64,000 nt of DNA from Thunnus maccoyii (lineage: Eukaryota > Chordata > Actinopteri > Scombriformes > Scombridae). Position 1 is the stretch's first letter, and every line of letters starts with the position of its first letter. This document shows, one piece after another, positions 47,945 to 62,543 of this stretch. The DNA is taken from the NCBI RefSeq assembly GCF_910596095.1, contig NC_056538.1, forward strand, positions 7,558,001 to 7,622,000. Direction: 5' to 3'. A model generated the notes under the pieces. The model searched no databases, was not told the DNA's origin, and saw only the letters and a list, made by a program, of their open reading frames with translations. Made by a program: the position numbers and the translations under genes.

Positions 47945-48369
47945 GTAAGCCTCTTAAAAGCCGCCATTCTGTTTGTGAATCAACTTTGTATTTTTCAGTT
48001 GTAAACTGTTCCATTTCTGGGCTCATTTAACAGAGAAAAAGCTGTTATTTTTCGTCGTGTGTGAAGATAACAAACACGGCTGAAGCGACGGTGAAATGCA
48101 GTCTTTCCTGCAGCCGTTCAGATGACGAGAAATTCGGTTTCAAATTATGCGCCGGTTCAGCTCGGTGCTACGCAGCCGTTAGGGGCCGTTCAGCTTCCCG
48201 AAGCCTATCTATGAGTTCCTTGAAATGTCTGCTTTGTTGTTCTCTCATTTTCCGATACACTGGAACAGCGGTTATTCGTAAAATTTAAGTTGTTTAGGTG
48301 CTACTCCTTAGCTCTTCTGCCCTGGGTCTTTATCCCGTTTGCGCATCAAACCGCCGCCATCATCAGAGC

Positions 48370-48488
48370 GGGGTAGGCGGACCTAGCAACAGTGGAAGGC
48401 AGCTGTAGAGCCCGCCCACTTTGAGCATTCGGCATACTGATTGGCTAATATGTTGTATTTATAGGAACATATTGGTCTAGCAGCCAAT
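48370..48488 (+). promoter_or_regulatory. GC boxes and CCAAT array upstream of H3.3 copy 2 coding exon 1
   Basis: GCGGGG and CCCGCCC motifs, then ATTGG at 48440 and 48471 and CCAAT at 48484, with a TATTTATAGG TATA-like element at 48457. Same order and place as in copy 1 (44790-44913), though the intervening sequence is not alignable by eye. Confidence 0.5.
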
Positions 48489-48845
48489 AGCATCGTCGTT
48501 CTTCTTTGATTGATGGTTGTCGGATAGGGAAGGTCTTGTATGTTTACTAACCCAAAAGTTCACTTAGTTCAAGCTGTGTTAAAATTTAGAAACATTTTGT
48601 ATAGTATGTATCCCCCTGTGTCTGCCACAACAGCAATGTCACCTCAAGGTGTAGGTATCAGAACTTTAAAAGTATTGTAATGAACACAATATTTTGCTTT
48701 CTGTATGTTACCCATATTTGCATATTTAGTGTTAAGTAGACAGTCAAAACGTCTTTGAACATGTTGTGCACATATTAATCCAACCAAAACCACTGATTTT
48801 TTTTTTGTCCCCCCCTTTTTTTTTTCTCCCATCTCCTTCAGGTGA

Positions 48846-50217
<1,372 letters not shown>

Positions 50218-51610
50218 ACACTCTCTCCTCCTCTTGATCCTTTTCACCTCCTCCTGCCCTTCCTTCACCAGTCTGTCTCTCCATCCCTCTGCCCCTCACC
50301 TGCTCCCCACCTCCCTCTCTCCCTGTGTTAGTAGTGTGTAGAGGAAAACTGATTATATTATGAATAAAGTGTATAGTCGTGTTTTTCTTAGTGCTCTCGG
50401 CAGCAGACTTCTAGGATACTCTCTTTCTGTGCATGTACCAACTCTTTGGTGATGAGATCTCCTCAAGTACACACATCTCCTGGTTTGCACTGTTTCTGTT
50501 CTGACTCAGACACGCAGATGAGGGGGAGAGGATGATCGGTGGATAGAACGAGTAAAACAGACTAGAACAATGCAAACTGTGGAGGGACAGACAGGAGGAG
50601 AGGATGGGTATTTGTCTGCTGGGGGACTCTTGTCCCTTCTCTACAGCAGGGTGCTACAAGAACTTACTTGTTCCTCTTCTCCTGCTTGCTATCCTCTACC
50701 AGCCTCCGCTGTCAAACATGCAGAGATGACAGCGTTAGTCTCTGCTCACGAGGGCCGGGGCTGGATTTTCTGTCCCTGAATATGTCTGCATGAGTGTTTG
50801 CTCTCATCACCACAGCAAATTGTATACAATCCATCAGCATCTTTGGAGAAGTTGATTTAAGATTACCATATTGATCATCGCTGTCATTCATCATGTTAGT
50901 TTTTTTTTCCTTCCAAATAAGACTTACACATGGGATTTATTTTTCACTGCAATCTATTTGTGGATGAGATGGAGATGGGGGGATGAATCAGATTAAAACA
51001 CAGAGAACAAAAACACAAAAAAAACAGATTTGAAATATTTTTTTCTACTGAAATGTGAAGCTACTGAATCGTTCTGGCACCAAAGTTTAAATCCTCTTGT
51101 AGATGCTCTTTTCCTAACTGACAGAAAAATTTCACCTCACCTGTTTTTGTGGTGTTCTAATTGGTTTATTTTAGCCAAAGCTTGAGCGCTCAAGTATGGT
51201 GTCAGAGATACTTTTTTAACAGTGGCTCATTTTCTAATAAAGGACCTTTTTATAATAAAGGTTCATCGAGGTTTGTAATGTTCTCCAAAACCAAAAGATC
51301 TCAAGATTTTTTAAAACAAAGCAACTGATTAAAATGTGAAAATGTATTGTAAATCAGTGTTACATGACAGGTAATAATGGTCATGTTTTCTGTAAACGTC
51401 CCCCCTTTGTCTCTATTTTTTTCTCCAGATCAGTTGATCATCCGTGTACCGTTTCTCAGGTTGGCTCGTCACCCTTTTAACTTAATTTTTATTTTTGCTC
51501 AATTTGATTTTCTTTTTTGAAATGTTGAGGATGATGTTTCAATTAAACAATGTTTGTAATTTCCAGATTTGTCATATAAGGTGGTAATAAATGGATGTTA
51601 CACACACTCC
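50218..51610 (+). other. 3' UTR of H3.3 copy 2
   Basis: CT-rich after the stop, then AT-rich. AATAAA at 50363-50368 would give a short UTR; AATAAA at 51586-51591 would give one of about 1.4 kb, more like H3.3 mRNAs of other vertebrates. No stem-loop histone 3' end. Confidence 0.55.
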
Positions 51611-52925
51611 CTTGTTTCAGTGGTAGATGCACTCACTTTATTTTGTCTTACTAAAGTAAGAGATTGTTTTATAATAATAATCTGTTTGTTACAGTTAAAT
51701 AAGACAAAGGCTTAAACAGGGTGATGGTCTTGATTGAGTTGGCTTTGAGAAAGACGATAATCTAGTAATAAACCACATTTTGACCCACATTGTGCGTGTA
51801 TATACTGTACGTAGTACCACAAATACAAACGATTCACAGTAAACGATTTGAGTTTCAGATATACTAGAGTTCATTGCTGTGGCAGCAACAACCCAGGAAA
51901 TGCAGAATCAGTGCTGTAAAATCATTGAACCTGCAGTTTATTGCCACTAGATAGTTATTTTTATTATCAGACTGAACCAATAAACATGTCGAAACTATTT
52001 CCTGCTTTGGAAGAAATGCTACAAGCTTATACATGTCCACACATCAGGAACAACCACTCTTACATCATCAAAACACAAGATGCTTTATGCTACAGTCAAA
52101 GGACCTAAGGGGAAGATGACCCATACTTCTAGAAAAAGTATTCTAAAAAACTCAAGTCTATCTTCTGTGGCCTCCATAATGCCCTCATTTCACACTGCCA
52201 GCAGTTGTACCACTAGATGGCAGTAAGACTCCTTGTTTGTGTTGGTAAAATCAACTCAGAGTGGACTTCCTGCTGACATTACAGTGTGTTTAAAGCTTGG
52301 AGTGAAGCAGGACATTACTTATGTGTATTAGATAAATAATATATGAATAATATTTTGGTTTAATTTGAATGTATGCAACTATGTAGTCAGTCCTATAATA
52401 TGTTTAGGTCTGAAATATGCATATTTGTGGCCTCACTTTTCTCCTTAGACAGCCAAACACACTAACATACACATGTATTATTCACATCCCTCTGACCTCA
52501 GTCTTTAAATTATTTTAAGTCAAATTCTAAGAGGCATCGTAGCCTTTACACATTTTTGTTTGATGTTAAAATACGGCCTAGAAGTGACTTCTTTTAATTC
52601 CCACTTTCCTGTTTTTGCTGGATGATTTCACACACGCACATAAGAGACTCTGGCATTACAATTAATATCCCTTTCTGGGTTGACATCATTCCCCTCATTA
52701 GTGTTTCATTTCATCCTTCTACTTCCTTGATTAAAAGGGATAAAGCCATGCCCTCAGCCATATTCATTACAATGAAAAAAAACACAAACACACACATTCA
52801 CCCATGTCACTGTGGCCTCAGTCATACTCATTACAGTGAAACACACATAGACAAACAAACATCTAATCAAACACCAGCCTTTAATCCTGTTGTTTTGAAT
52901 GGGCATCACAGCTACGGAGGTATGT

Positions 52926-52960
52926 TCACACACACACACACACACATACACACATACTGT

Positions 52961-53008
<48 letters not shown>
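52926..53008. repeat. (CA)n microsatellite with CATACA interruptions
   Basis: Two CA arrays separated by CACATACTGTACATACAC. Confidence 0.95.
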
Positions 53009-53010
<2 letters not shown>

Positions 53011-53730
53011 GCAATCAAACAACAGTCAGGGTGAAGGCCATCCAGAAAAGTGATTTTAAAATTGATATCACTTTGCATGCATGGTTCAAATCATCAATAC
53101 AATAATATCCATCATATATGTGTTACAATGGTAAATTATAATGGCGTTCTAATATGAAAAGTATTGAATTATTAGCAAATATTCTTCTCTCCAAGTCCTG
53201 TCTCAAATGCCTTAAATTATATTATTTCATTCTTTGGATTAAAAGAAGAAAGAACAGCTAACCATTAGCTAATCTAACTTCAGGATTACATGGCAGGATA
53301 TCAAAGAACTGTTTCTTTGGATCAAGAGTCAGGTCTTTGTTGTTTTAAAGAGGTCTGAAAAATTATGAATTATGATGATTGCATTTTCTTACATTGTTAG
53401 GACAAAATGAAAATATCTTTTCCACCAAGTTTTGAGTAAGATAACATTACAACCTGGAGATCAAAACTTACTTTTTTATTTGCCACTATACTTCTAATTA
53501 CAACATGAACCTCTCGTCTTTTCTGATCTGTACATCTGGAGCTTATTTCATCAGAAACATGGCATACAGTGTGATTTTACAGTGGAGGAGCATCATGTGG
53601 CAGTATGATGATGTGACCAGTCAGAAGCAGCACAGTGCTCTAACTGCTGAGCATATAATGGACTATACATATCCCTGCATCTAAAGGAGTATGTGCATAG
53701 TTTTTTTTTCTAATTGTATATCTATGTCCG

Positions 53731-53760
53731 TGTGTGTGCGCGTGTGTGCGCACGCGCACA
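53731..53760. repeat. Alternating purine-pyrimidine tract
   Basis: Thirty consecutive bases of strict purine-pyrimidine alternation (GT, then GCGC, then CACGCGCACA) with an internal inverted repeat TGTGCGC / GCGCACA. Confidence 0.85.
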
Positions 53761-54004
53761 ACTGTGCATTCACCTTCCCCAAGGTCTGCGTAGTGGCGCT
53801 CCATCTGTGGCACTCAGGGGATTACAGCCAATCTGTCTGTCTGCCGCTCAAAGTGCTGACCGTCAGACCAGCACCAGATTAACACAGTGCTGGGATTGGT
53901 GGAGGGGGTGGGGGGGACAGCGGGTGGAGCATGCCTGAGGGTGAGGAGAGATGGAGAGATTGGGTGGAGGGGAGAGGTGGATGGATGTTGAGGAAGAGAG
54001 ATAT

Positions 54005-54104
54005 GTGTGTATGTGTGTGTGTGTGTGTGTGTGTTGGGAGAAGGTGGGGGGATTGCGGGGGGGCAGGTTGAGAGGCCGACCCTCAGATTAGTACACAACT
54101 GGTA

Positions 54105-54134
<30 letters not shown>
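54005..54134. repeat. Two (GT)n arrays
   Basis: (GT)n at 54005-54034 and 54107-54134, separated by G-rich sequence. Confidence 0.95.
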
Positions 54135-54137
<3 letters not shown>

Positions 54138-55883
54138 AAGGAGGGAGTAGGGCTTACAGAAATAAAGTAGAGAGGGACAGAAGGGGAAGAAAGAAGAGGG
54201 ACAGATGTATAGGGTGGGTGCATTGATGGGGGGTTGTATATTTAACAGGAAACTCCAGAGGAATGAGGAGTTCCAGAAAGACTTCATGAGTACAGTTGGG
54301 TGGAGAAACAGAGATAGACACTTACAGACAGGTGGATTGTAGAGCCACTGCCCTAAATGCACCTTAACCTGTAAATCTTCCAGCAATTGTTGATTTCATG
54401 TGGGAAAAGAAGCTGGAACTATATTCCATATACAGTTAAGTTGCCAGTATCCTTCATTTGAACTGCTTGGCGTATAGTCGTACAACTTCAGAAACTTCTT
54501 CCCCCAACACATTCCCAACGTTGGAATATAGGGGGGCTGTGTCTGACAATTTCAGTAGCTTTCTGACACTAGCAATGCGACATTCATGCCCACTTTGTGC
54601 AGTAATTGACCAACTGTGTGTGGGTGTGAGAGTAAGCAGAGTTTGACCCTGTCAAGCTCTCTTTCTCCATTCTTTACACCACTATCTGTGTCACTTTTCA
54701 TGTGAACTACTGAGTACAACACTAGGGATGCTGTCAAGGAGAGACCGTCTGAAAGTGTGCATCACTATCCCAAATATCAGAACAACTTCCTTAAGACACA
54801 GTGAAAACCTTCCACTACAGAGTTAGTATGGTCAGAAACATTCCCTCAAGTATAGGCAACTGGAAAATAAAGGCCCCACTATGCTTGGAACAAATGAGTT
54901 CAGTCAAAAGTGTTTATAGTTGTTCTAAAAAGGCCACACACAAAGGCAAAGTGAAAAACTTGAATAAAGAAAGGGAGAAGTTGAGGGATGGGTGAATTGG
55001 GCATGATTGTTGAATCTTCTGTTTCAGAAAGTTACAAAAATTGGCAAACTCAAGGCTGGGGTACGATTGAAACAAACAAGGTCATATGAAGTGTTGTGTT
55101 GTACCTGAATGGGTTCAAAGGTGGAGCATAGAGAGACGAAATAAATCATACAAATAAGGATTTCTCCTCAAAAGAATTCATGGTGTTGCACTTGATTGTA
55201 CATACAATGTAACAGAGGCAGTTCTGTGAAGGCTTTAAAACTAAGGGCTTGATAGAAAAGTTCAAACTCTGCCTTACTTTTACACATCTGCAAACATGAC
55301 CAGTCACTGCATGACGTGATCTTGACAGTCAGATCGTCTTTTTCAAAAAGTTACAAAATGGGGTCCAGGTAGGATGATCGGAGGGAGATGGAGATTGTGG
55401 TAGTGATAGGCGGGAACAGGGAGGGGGCAGGGGGTGAGTGGGTTCAGACTAGATGAGCACACCACCACTGAGATTATTGTAGTGTACTAGTGCACAAAGG
55501 GACAGAGCGGGTGGGGGGTCTGGGGAACCTGAGGGTGGGGGTGTGGAGGGAGTCGGGAATTGCTCCCAGGGATTAACCGTGTCCAGCCATTAGCACAGCC
55601 TGGTAGACAACTAGCAACACAGCAGGGTTCAGTACAGCTACACACACTGTTTAACAAGGCCTGTAGCTGTTAATGAAACATGGTTCTACATGCTGTTTTG
55701 TAAGAAGAAAAATACGGGTTGGAAATACAGTGAGTTTAGTAACAGAATATCATATAAAGTTTTACTTCCCTAGATTAAGATGGCAAATTCTGCAACAAGT
55801 GTATTTTGACTATTATGATGCAGAATGACTCAGAAGAACACTCACAGAAACAGTCGATACTATCAGCTTTTCAGGTTCTTATG

Positions 55884-56043
55884 CGTTATTATGGATCCCA
55901 CTGCTTTTCTTGGCAACCCAACCAATCTCACTCCTCATGCCTAAACCTAACCAACCCAACCAACAAAGGCAATGAGTGCGAGCCAATCAGTGGTAGAGTA
56001 GACCGTGTCTTGCCAAGAAAAGTAGTGGGATCTATAAATATAC
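55884..56043. mobile_element. 160-bp MITE with 10-bp flanking direct repeats
   Basis: Inner inverted repeats at 55893-55916 (GGATCCCACTGCTTTTCTTG...) and 56010-56033 match at 22 of 24 positions and extend outward less perfectly. GGTTCTTATG flanks the element exactly at 55874-55883 and 56044-56053, consistent with a target-site duplication. The interior has AACCTAACC-like repeats. Confidence 0.75.
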
Positions 56044-56914
56044 GGTTCTTATGGCTAACATGTTAGGCTTAGGCTACGCATTCTGCAGACATAGAGCTTG
56101 TGCTTCTGATGAATATAAATCCGATATTCGCTCCTTTTAGCCCTGTTTTTGTCTGGGTGGTTAGTGGCCTGCCAGAGCTTGTCTGCTTGAAACTTTCAGT
56201 TTTTCATGCGGGGTTGGTGAGAGCAGAAAGACTCAACCATACTGGCTATATGATGCTGGTAAACCTAAACAGTGACCCAAAAAAATGGTGAAAGCAGCAA
56301 AGTGCTGCATAGTTGGCTGTTATTTAGTGGGTTCAGCAATATAAGCAACCCTCTCACCCTTTTACGCAGAATAATTTGTTTGTCAAATACTTTGTCTCAG
56401 TGTTTGGAGCAGGGCATAAGGGTGAGTTTCTAGTTTTCCACAAGGGTGGCTAGCCAGAGAGAGAAATAAGAAGTATCTGAGACTTATGGTTAGGCTAGGC
56501 CGCACCACCAAGACTGTTTATAGGATGTGTTTCCTCTAGTTGACTCAGGTCTTCTATTAGTGGCCGGTGAACACACTGCAAAATTTTCCAGATTTTTCTT
56601 TTTCAGGCCACTATGAACCTTTTTCACCTGTTTTTGTGAGAATCTTGTTATATTCTTGGAATTCAACAAAAGACCCTCAACAAAGGCCACAAAATGGCTC
56701 ATGGTGTCAGGGCCCTAAGGCAACATCAAAACGGTCAAAACCTTAACATATGCTTTTCCAGAAATGCTTTGAATAAAATGTCAAATTCTCATGTTTATAT
56801 AAATATAGTGTTTGCATTTGTGTGACATCACTGGATTTACTTTCATTTCACTTGACTCCAAAGCTCAGTCTTTTTTGCTGTTTGTGGCTGTGAGTTGTGT
56901 TATTGGGTTGTACT

Positions 56915-56917
<3 letters not shown>

Positions 56918-56995
<78 letters not shown>
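56918..56995. repeat. (GT)n microsatellite, longest in the window
   Basis: About 39 uninterrupted GT units. Confidence 0.98.
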
Positions 56996-56996
<1 letters not shown>

Positions 56997-59284
56997 CCAG
57001 CCTGTGTCTCGCAGGCCATGTGCTTCCCTAGTCACACTGCTACCAGAAGCAAGAGGGGAGGGAGAGGAGGACATACACGAGTCTCCGCGGACACACACAC
57101 TGTCTGTCCCTATGCTGGGTTATTTTTCTCTACAGTTCCCCCTAATGACCATTACTGGCATTACATGACACACACAGTACTGGCAAAAACACAGGTAAAT
57201 ACACTAAACAAATACATTTCAGTATGCAAAAAAGTGTTTCCCCCCTTTGTTCACAAAATATAATTCATATCAAAATGACACACTACAACAAACATTTATT
57301 TAAATGGTGAGTCTAAGATCTAAGCAGTGATGGTGGCAGAAAAGGCCCTGAAACAGGAAAAAACAAGTACAGTGGGAAAAAAAGCAAAAATATTAAAGTG
57401 ATGACATTTTTATCTTATTGTTTGTGTTTTACAGAGCAAAATACATTTCAGATGGTTACATTTGTAAAAAAGCACATTATAGGTATAGACTGAAAGAAAG
57501 TAAAACATTTTCTGTTATATATGACAAACTAGGAATGTATGTGAATTCATACTTTTTGTTGTTTTTGTTAACTTGTTTTTTTTTGTTTTTTTTTAAACTT
57601 CAAGTTCATTTCTGACACTTGGAAAAAAATCCACCAGTTAAGATTTATTTTTTATTATTAAGTCTTTTTTAAACACTATGCCATAATTATGAGATATTTG
57701 TTTTTAAGTGGCAGAAATGGGCTTCCATACAATTTAGTCACATTTTAGAATATACAGTATATTACGTAGTCTTATATCAAGTGTTACGATATTTTGACAA
57801 AAAGCCATATGGCCACTCTGTTATAAATAATGTAAATCTGTAGAGTTAGATTAGCAAATTATGTGAGATATAAAATAGATTTTAACTTTGATACCTATGG
57901 TATGGTACATAGATCTGTGGTTTGTGTACAAAAAAATAGAAATGCATATATTCATATAGTCACACACAGTAAATATTTGTGAGTGTGAGGCTGTGTATCA
58001 GTCATAAACAGACTGGTTGTGTTTGTTGTTGGCAGTATGAAGACAAACTGGCATGTAAATAGCCACTGAGTCACAGAGATGAAACAAACATGTTGACTTG
58101 TTGTTTCCAGAAGGGGCGTGTGTGTTTGTGCTCATATGTGGCCGTGTGTGTGTGTGTTTCTGTGCGTTTGTGTGTGTATGTGTGTGACTAATATTTTGTA
58201 ACTTAATGGAGACACCCCCTGACCCCCACCCCACCCCATCAGTTTGTGATTGGTCTGTGGCTCCAGCATTGAGGATTAGACCATGTTTCCCCACTTTACG
58301 TTCCTCTCTCTCTCCTCTCTTCTCTTTTCTGTTTCTCCCTCTCTTTCTCCCCGCATCACATGATCCGTTACATCACGGGATTGAGGTCAGAGCTGGATTA
58401 GGGTGAGCGAGCAATCGAGAGAGGCAACGCTGGAATTACTGAAAGTGAGGGAGGAGAAGTGGGAAGGGGGGCGTTCAGATGGCTCACAGATGAAGAGAGG
58501 AAGAGAATGAGAGAGAAGAAAAAGAGAGATGGGAGATGGGGAGAGATTGAAACAAAGAAAGAGGAGGAAGCGCAGGAAGGCAGAGCAGGGGGATGGAGAT
58601 ATGCAGGGGTTTACACTAAAAGGGGGATTGAACAATGCAAAGGTCTTGGTGTCATGTCTGATGCTCTAAATGAAGTACAGTGTGTTTGTTGACACAGTAA
58701 AGCTCTGTAAGAATAATACATTTGGAAAAATCATTTTCCAGAAGATCAAGATGTATTCACCATGGAGTAAGTCAGATAAAAAAAACAGCAGGGGACATAA
58801 ATGTAGTGGAGAGATGGGCAAAGTTGAAAAGTTCAGGCAGGAACTCACAGGCTGTACTGTAGGTCTGTTTGTTGCCAATAACAGAGCGAGAATACAAAAT
58901 ACTCCATATAGTTTTCTATTTAGTTTCAGTATCCTGCAATGTAAATGTTTTTTAAAATATTATAACATACTGTATATTTGCCTAAAATCTTCAACTGCGT
59001 TCTTTATCCATAAATGTTGTGCTAGTAAGTAAAAGATGCCCATTCATATTTCTGTAAAAACAAAAACGTTAATTTGGCTGTCTGACTATGTTGAAAGGCT
59101 AATGAAGTCAACAGCTAAACTTTAAAACAATATGTCTTATAGGCTCATGTTTTCCAAGTTCATGTCATGGATGAATTTGAGAACTTAATACTGCAGTTCA
59201 CCTTTTCAGAACTGCTTTTAATTTGTAATTAATGTTGTGTGTTATATATATTTTAGTGTGTTGTTTTCTATCATCACATTAACT

Positions 59285-59329
59285 TAAAGTGTCTTTGAGT
59301 ACCCTGAAAGGCACTCTATAAATAAAAAT

Positions 59330-59427
<98 letters not shown>
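59285..59427. repeat. Retroelement-like tail with (ATT)n array
   Basis: GTGTCTTTGAGTACCCTGAA followed by AGGCACTCTATAAATAAAAA resembles the 3' tail shared by several fish LINEs/SINEs, and is followed by about 32 ATT units (59331-59427). Such tails commonly end in trinucleotide arrays. Confidence 0.7.
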
Positions 59428-59803
59428 TAATTACATTAAAGTTACTGCCACAGTATTCCATATGTTAAATGCACAGCTGGAAAATGCAAAGTGTCTCTGC
59501 TTTAAAGTATCAGTAATGGTAGCAATTTAAATTTTGAATGGCAACATTTGTCAATACATACTAAAGTACAATCAATGACATAAACAAAGATTCCAAGTGC
59601 AATTACACACAAAATGTGAAAAAAAAGTAATTTGTTAGTTTGTTCTGTTGGAATTAGGAAACAAAAAAACTGAGTGATGTAAGGTAATAACAGTGGATGG
59701 TGTGAATTAATTCCAGGTGGTATTTCAAAGTTAGCATGGAAAAATAATGCACGGATAACAAATAGTATCTAAATCAATGTTTTCTAACCAGCTTGTTAAT
59801 GTC

Positions 59804-59885
59804 TACAGTACCAAGCAAAAGTTTGGACACACCTTCCTAGTCCCTTCAATGAGAAAGTGTGTCCAGACTTTTGATTGGTACTGCA
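59804..59885. mobile_element. Tc1/mariner-type foldback remnant
   Basis: TACAGTACCAAGCAAAAGTT and TGGACACACC is the well-known Tc1-like terminus of fish transposons; the complement of its related form (GTGTGTCCAGACTTTTGATTG then GTACTG) follows after a few bases. Two opposed termini remain with almost no interior. Confidence 0.75.
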
Positions 59886-62543
59886 CTTGTGACCCCTCTA
59901 CTTTTAGATACCCACAGAGGTAAATTATTCAGTAGTTCAGTAGAAAAATGGAAAAGATCAGAGAAAAGTCCAACAAAATTATTTTCATGTGGTGGAAATA
60001 TGTTTTCTTCTATCCTGTCATCATCTCGGGAATCTTGTGAATCACTGATCTAAATAGACTAAATAGATCTGATCAATGAATGAACATGTGCCAACACATA
60101 TCTACTTCTAGATCCCTCTTCTCTGTATATATTAACAAACCCTTTCATCTACTTTCATTTACTCTTGTCTTTTACTATTTCACCTCGTCTAATCTCATGC
60201 ATAGTTTTCTGTCTCCATATTTTACTTTTTCTCCCTCAGAGGGTTACATCTGGTGTTCTTGTATTGCTATTTATTTTTAAAAAAGGGGGATAACAGAAAG
60301 AAAGAGTTTTGTGGTCAGTATAACAGTTACTACTCGACAATACTCTATGTTTATATATCCTTGATAGCAACAGACCATCCTGAACAGATTTCTATAAGAA
60401 AGAAACAAACAAGAAAAGAAAATCAGACACAATTAAATTACATCACAGTGTTTCAGTCCTGGTAGACACTAGGGATCTCACATTGACCCTGTAGAGGCAC
60501 GGCAGAGTTCAGGGTGAACCAGTGAGAGCCAGACTACAGATTATTCTACATCACACTGGCAGGGAACTGGATGGCCTGACTGGGCCCGGGGTTCCTGCGG
60601 CCTGCTGTCACACCAAGGACAGATACAGTCACACAAGCAAAGGAAACATGTTTTTGGCATTGCTCCTTTTGGTGGAAAGTGGTTAGCACTCACCTTTGGT
60701 ATTTTTGTTTAATGTGAAAGTAGAAAGTAGTAAAAAAAAGAAGTGAATGTATGAAACTCTGGCTGGATCAAAGGACAGAAAGATGGCATAAATGAAACTT
60801 GTGTTACACAAGAAATATCACTGAAACTATTCATCTCTCTGCACTGGTTGTACATGCTGATGTTGAGTGGACTTCATCTGTGTTATCTGCAAGAGGTCAA
60901 AGTTTAATTAACGATACTTTATGTCCCATGATGCACTGGGCCTCCGAGAGCATCTGTCACCAGGGAACATTGGAACCAATTTGTCATCTGGAAAGGCTTT
61001 AATCCTGCCGATGAAAAGAGAAATGTCCAGAGAAAGATGGACATAGAAGTGGAGAGATAGGGGAAGTGGGATGATGAGGAGAGAGTGACAGCACAGAGAA
61101 GAAGAAGAAATAGTGGAGGAAGAGGAGGACGACGAGAAGGAGGAGGAGGAGGAGGAGGAAGAGGGAGACAGTAATCCTGTCTAATTCACTTAGTGTTGCG
61201 CTGAGGGAGCAGGACACTAAGAGGATTTGGGACATTCTCTAAATTAGATCAGCAAGAATAACAAACTGCAAGGAGAGGTGGAGCGGAGGGAACGAGGGGG
61301 CACTCTGGGAGAGGTGGCACGAAGGAAGGGGCGGATGAGGGAAGGTGGCATGAAGGAGGGAACACGTGAAGTGACGGCGGAAACAGGAGGATACAGAGGA
61401 GACAGAAAAGAGTTTAGATGCAGAAGAAAAAATGGAACGGAGCCTATGATTGGAGGTCTAGGGTGATAAAGGTTCATTGCCAGTTTAAATCATTTTGACA
61501 AGTTTTCCTTGCAGATGATGTTTGTAGCAACTACTAATGAGCAAGGCCCCAGGAAGTAGGAAAAACTGGCAGAGGTATTCAAAGTGGTCAATCAAAGAGA
61601 AGTATAACCCACTGATGTACACACACTAAAACATTCCCACCTGTTGCCTCAGATATCAGCAAATTCAGTCAGCAACACTCCAATTAGCACCCAACACCAA
61701 GCACTCCCATAATCTAACTGTTTCAGTCCAACATATCATTAATCTGTGGCTCTAAACTCTGACTTTTACTATTAGAGATATTAACTAGGTGTTAAGTTGT
61801 AATCTGCAGTAAAGCCCTTAGCAGAAGTGTATGCTGAGGTTGACAGTAGCTGGTTGATCCATTCATACTGTAATACTGATCCTGTTACAGCCACTAGCTG
61901 CAGATCACTCACACCTACTTACACTGCAGCACTGTGTGATTTAGCAGCATTAATGCATGATTACAAATCTTATTTAATGACTTAACGCAAATTATTATTG
62001 TTTTTATAATTTATCAATTTTGTGACAATTCGATGATAGCTGTATATTACAGACTTATATATGACACAGATTTAAAGGTAGACAGATTGCTTGGTTTGCT
62101 GTGGTTTAGTCTGCTCCAGCTGCCACCCAGGAGAGAGGCACTGCTGTGCACGGGATACCTTCAGTTTTTGATTTTTTTTTGTTTGGTTTTTTTTTTTACA
62201 GATTTTAAAAGTGGTTTTAATGTTGGGGAACAGTTAGTGTTTTAACAGCTGGTGTGGATAAAAGACCACTTAAACGTACTTATTCTAACAAAAATTAGAA
62301 TCATTTTGTTGCAAAAAGTTTATTCTTATTAACCTAGAAATATTGAAAGCGGTATTATAACTGAGAATCCCTACTACATGTAGCTCTGTAACTGTGCAAC
62401 CTTGTAGTTTCATGTTGTATATTGTAATTCTGTGTCTCTATATTGTAATTTTAATACTGCGACTTTTTTTTAGTTTAACTTTCTCAGGTTTTTTAGTGGC
62501 ACAAGAAAATGTCAATGTCTTGTCTATAACTCAGTTGTTCGGC
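59886..62543. other. Intergenic, no gene recognised
   Basis: AT-rich except for a GA/GGA-rich tract at 61020-61180 (GGAGGAGGAGG) and 61260-61440. A possible terminal exon at 60546-60601 on the minus strand is discussed among the findings. Confidence 0.45.

Larger units (their letters stand above)
51611..55873. other. Intergenic, no gene recognised
   Basis: AT-rich sequence with CA/GT arrays listed separately. A high-complexity block at 53780-53920 and GA/GT-rich sequence at 53930-54250 surround the arrays. The open frames here translate repeats or lack homology I recognise. Confidence 0.5.
56054..59800. other. Intergenic, no gene recognised
   Basis: AT-rich. Apart from the microsatellites listed separately, 58210-58610 is richer in GC and GA and has a CCAAT box (inverted, GATTGG at 58248) and a TTACATCACG CRE-like site near 58368; this could be regulatory, but no exon follows that I can identify. 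Confidence 0.45.

Noticed and set aside
53814..54386. 190-codon minus-strand frame
   Set aside because: Pro/Ser/His-rich translation of GT and G-rich repeats; no family resemblance.
61020..61440. GGA-rich tract as coding sequence
   Set aside because: Arg/Glu/Gly-rich frames arise from purine-rich repeats on both strands; no start context or splice structure.
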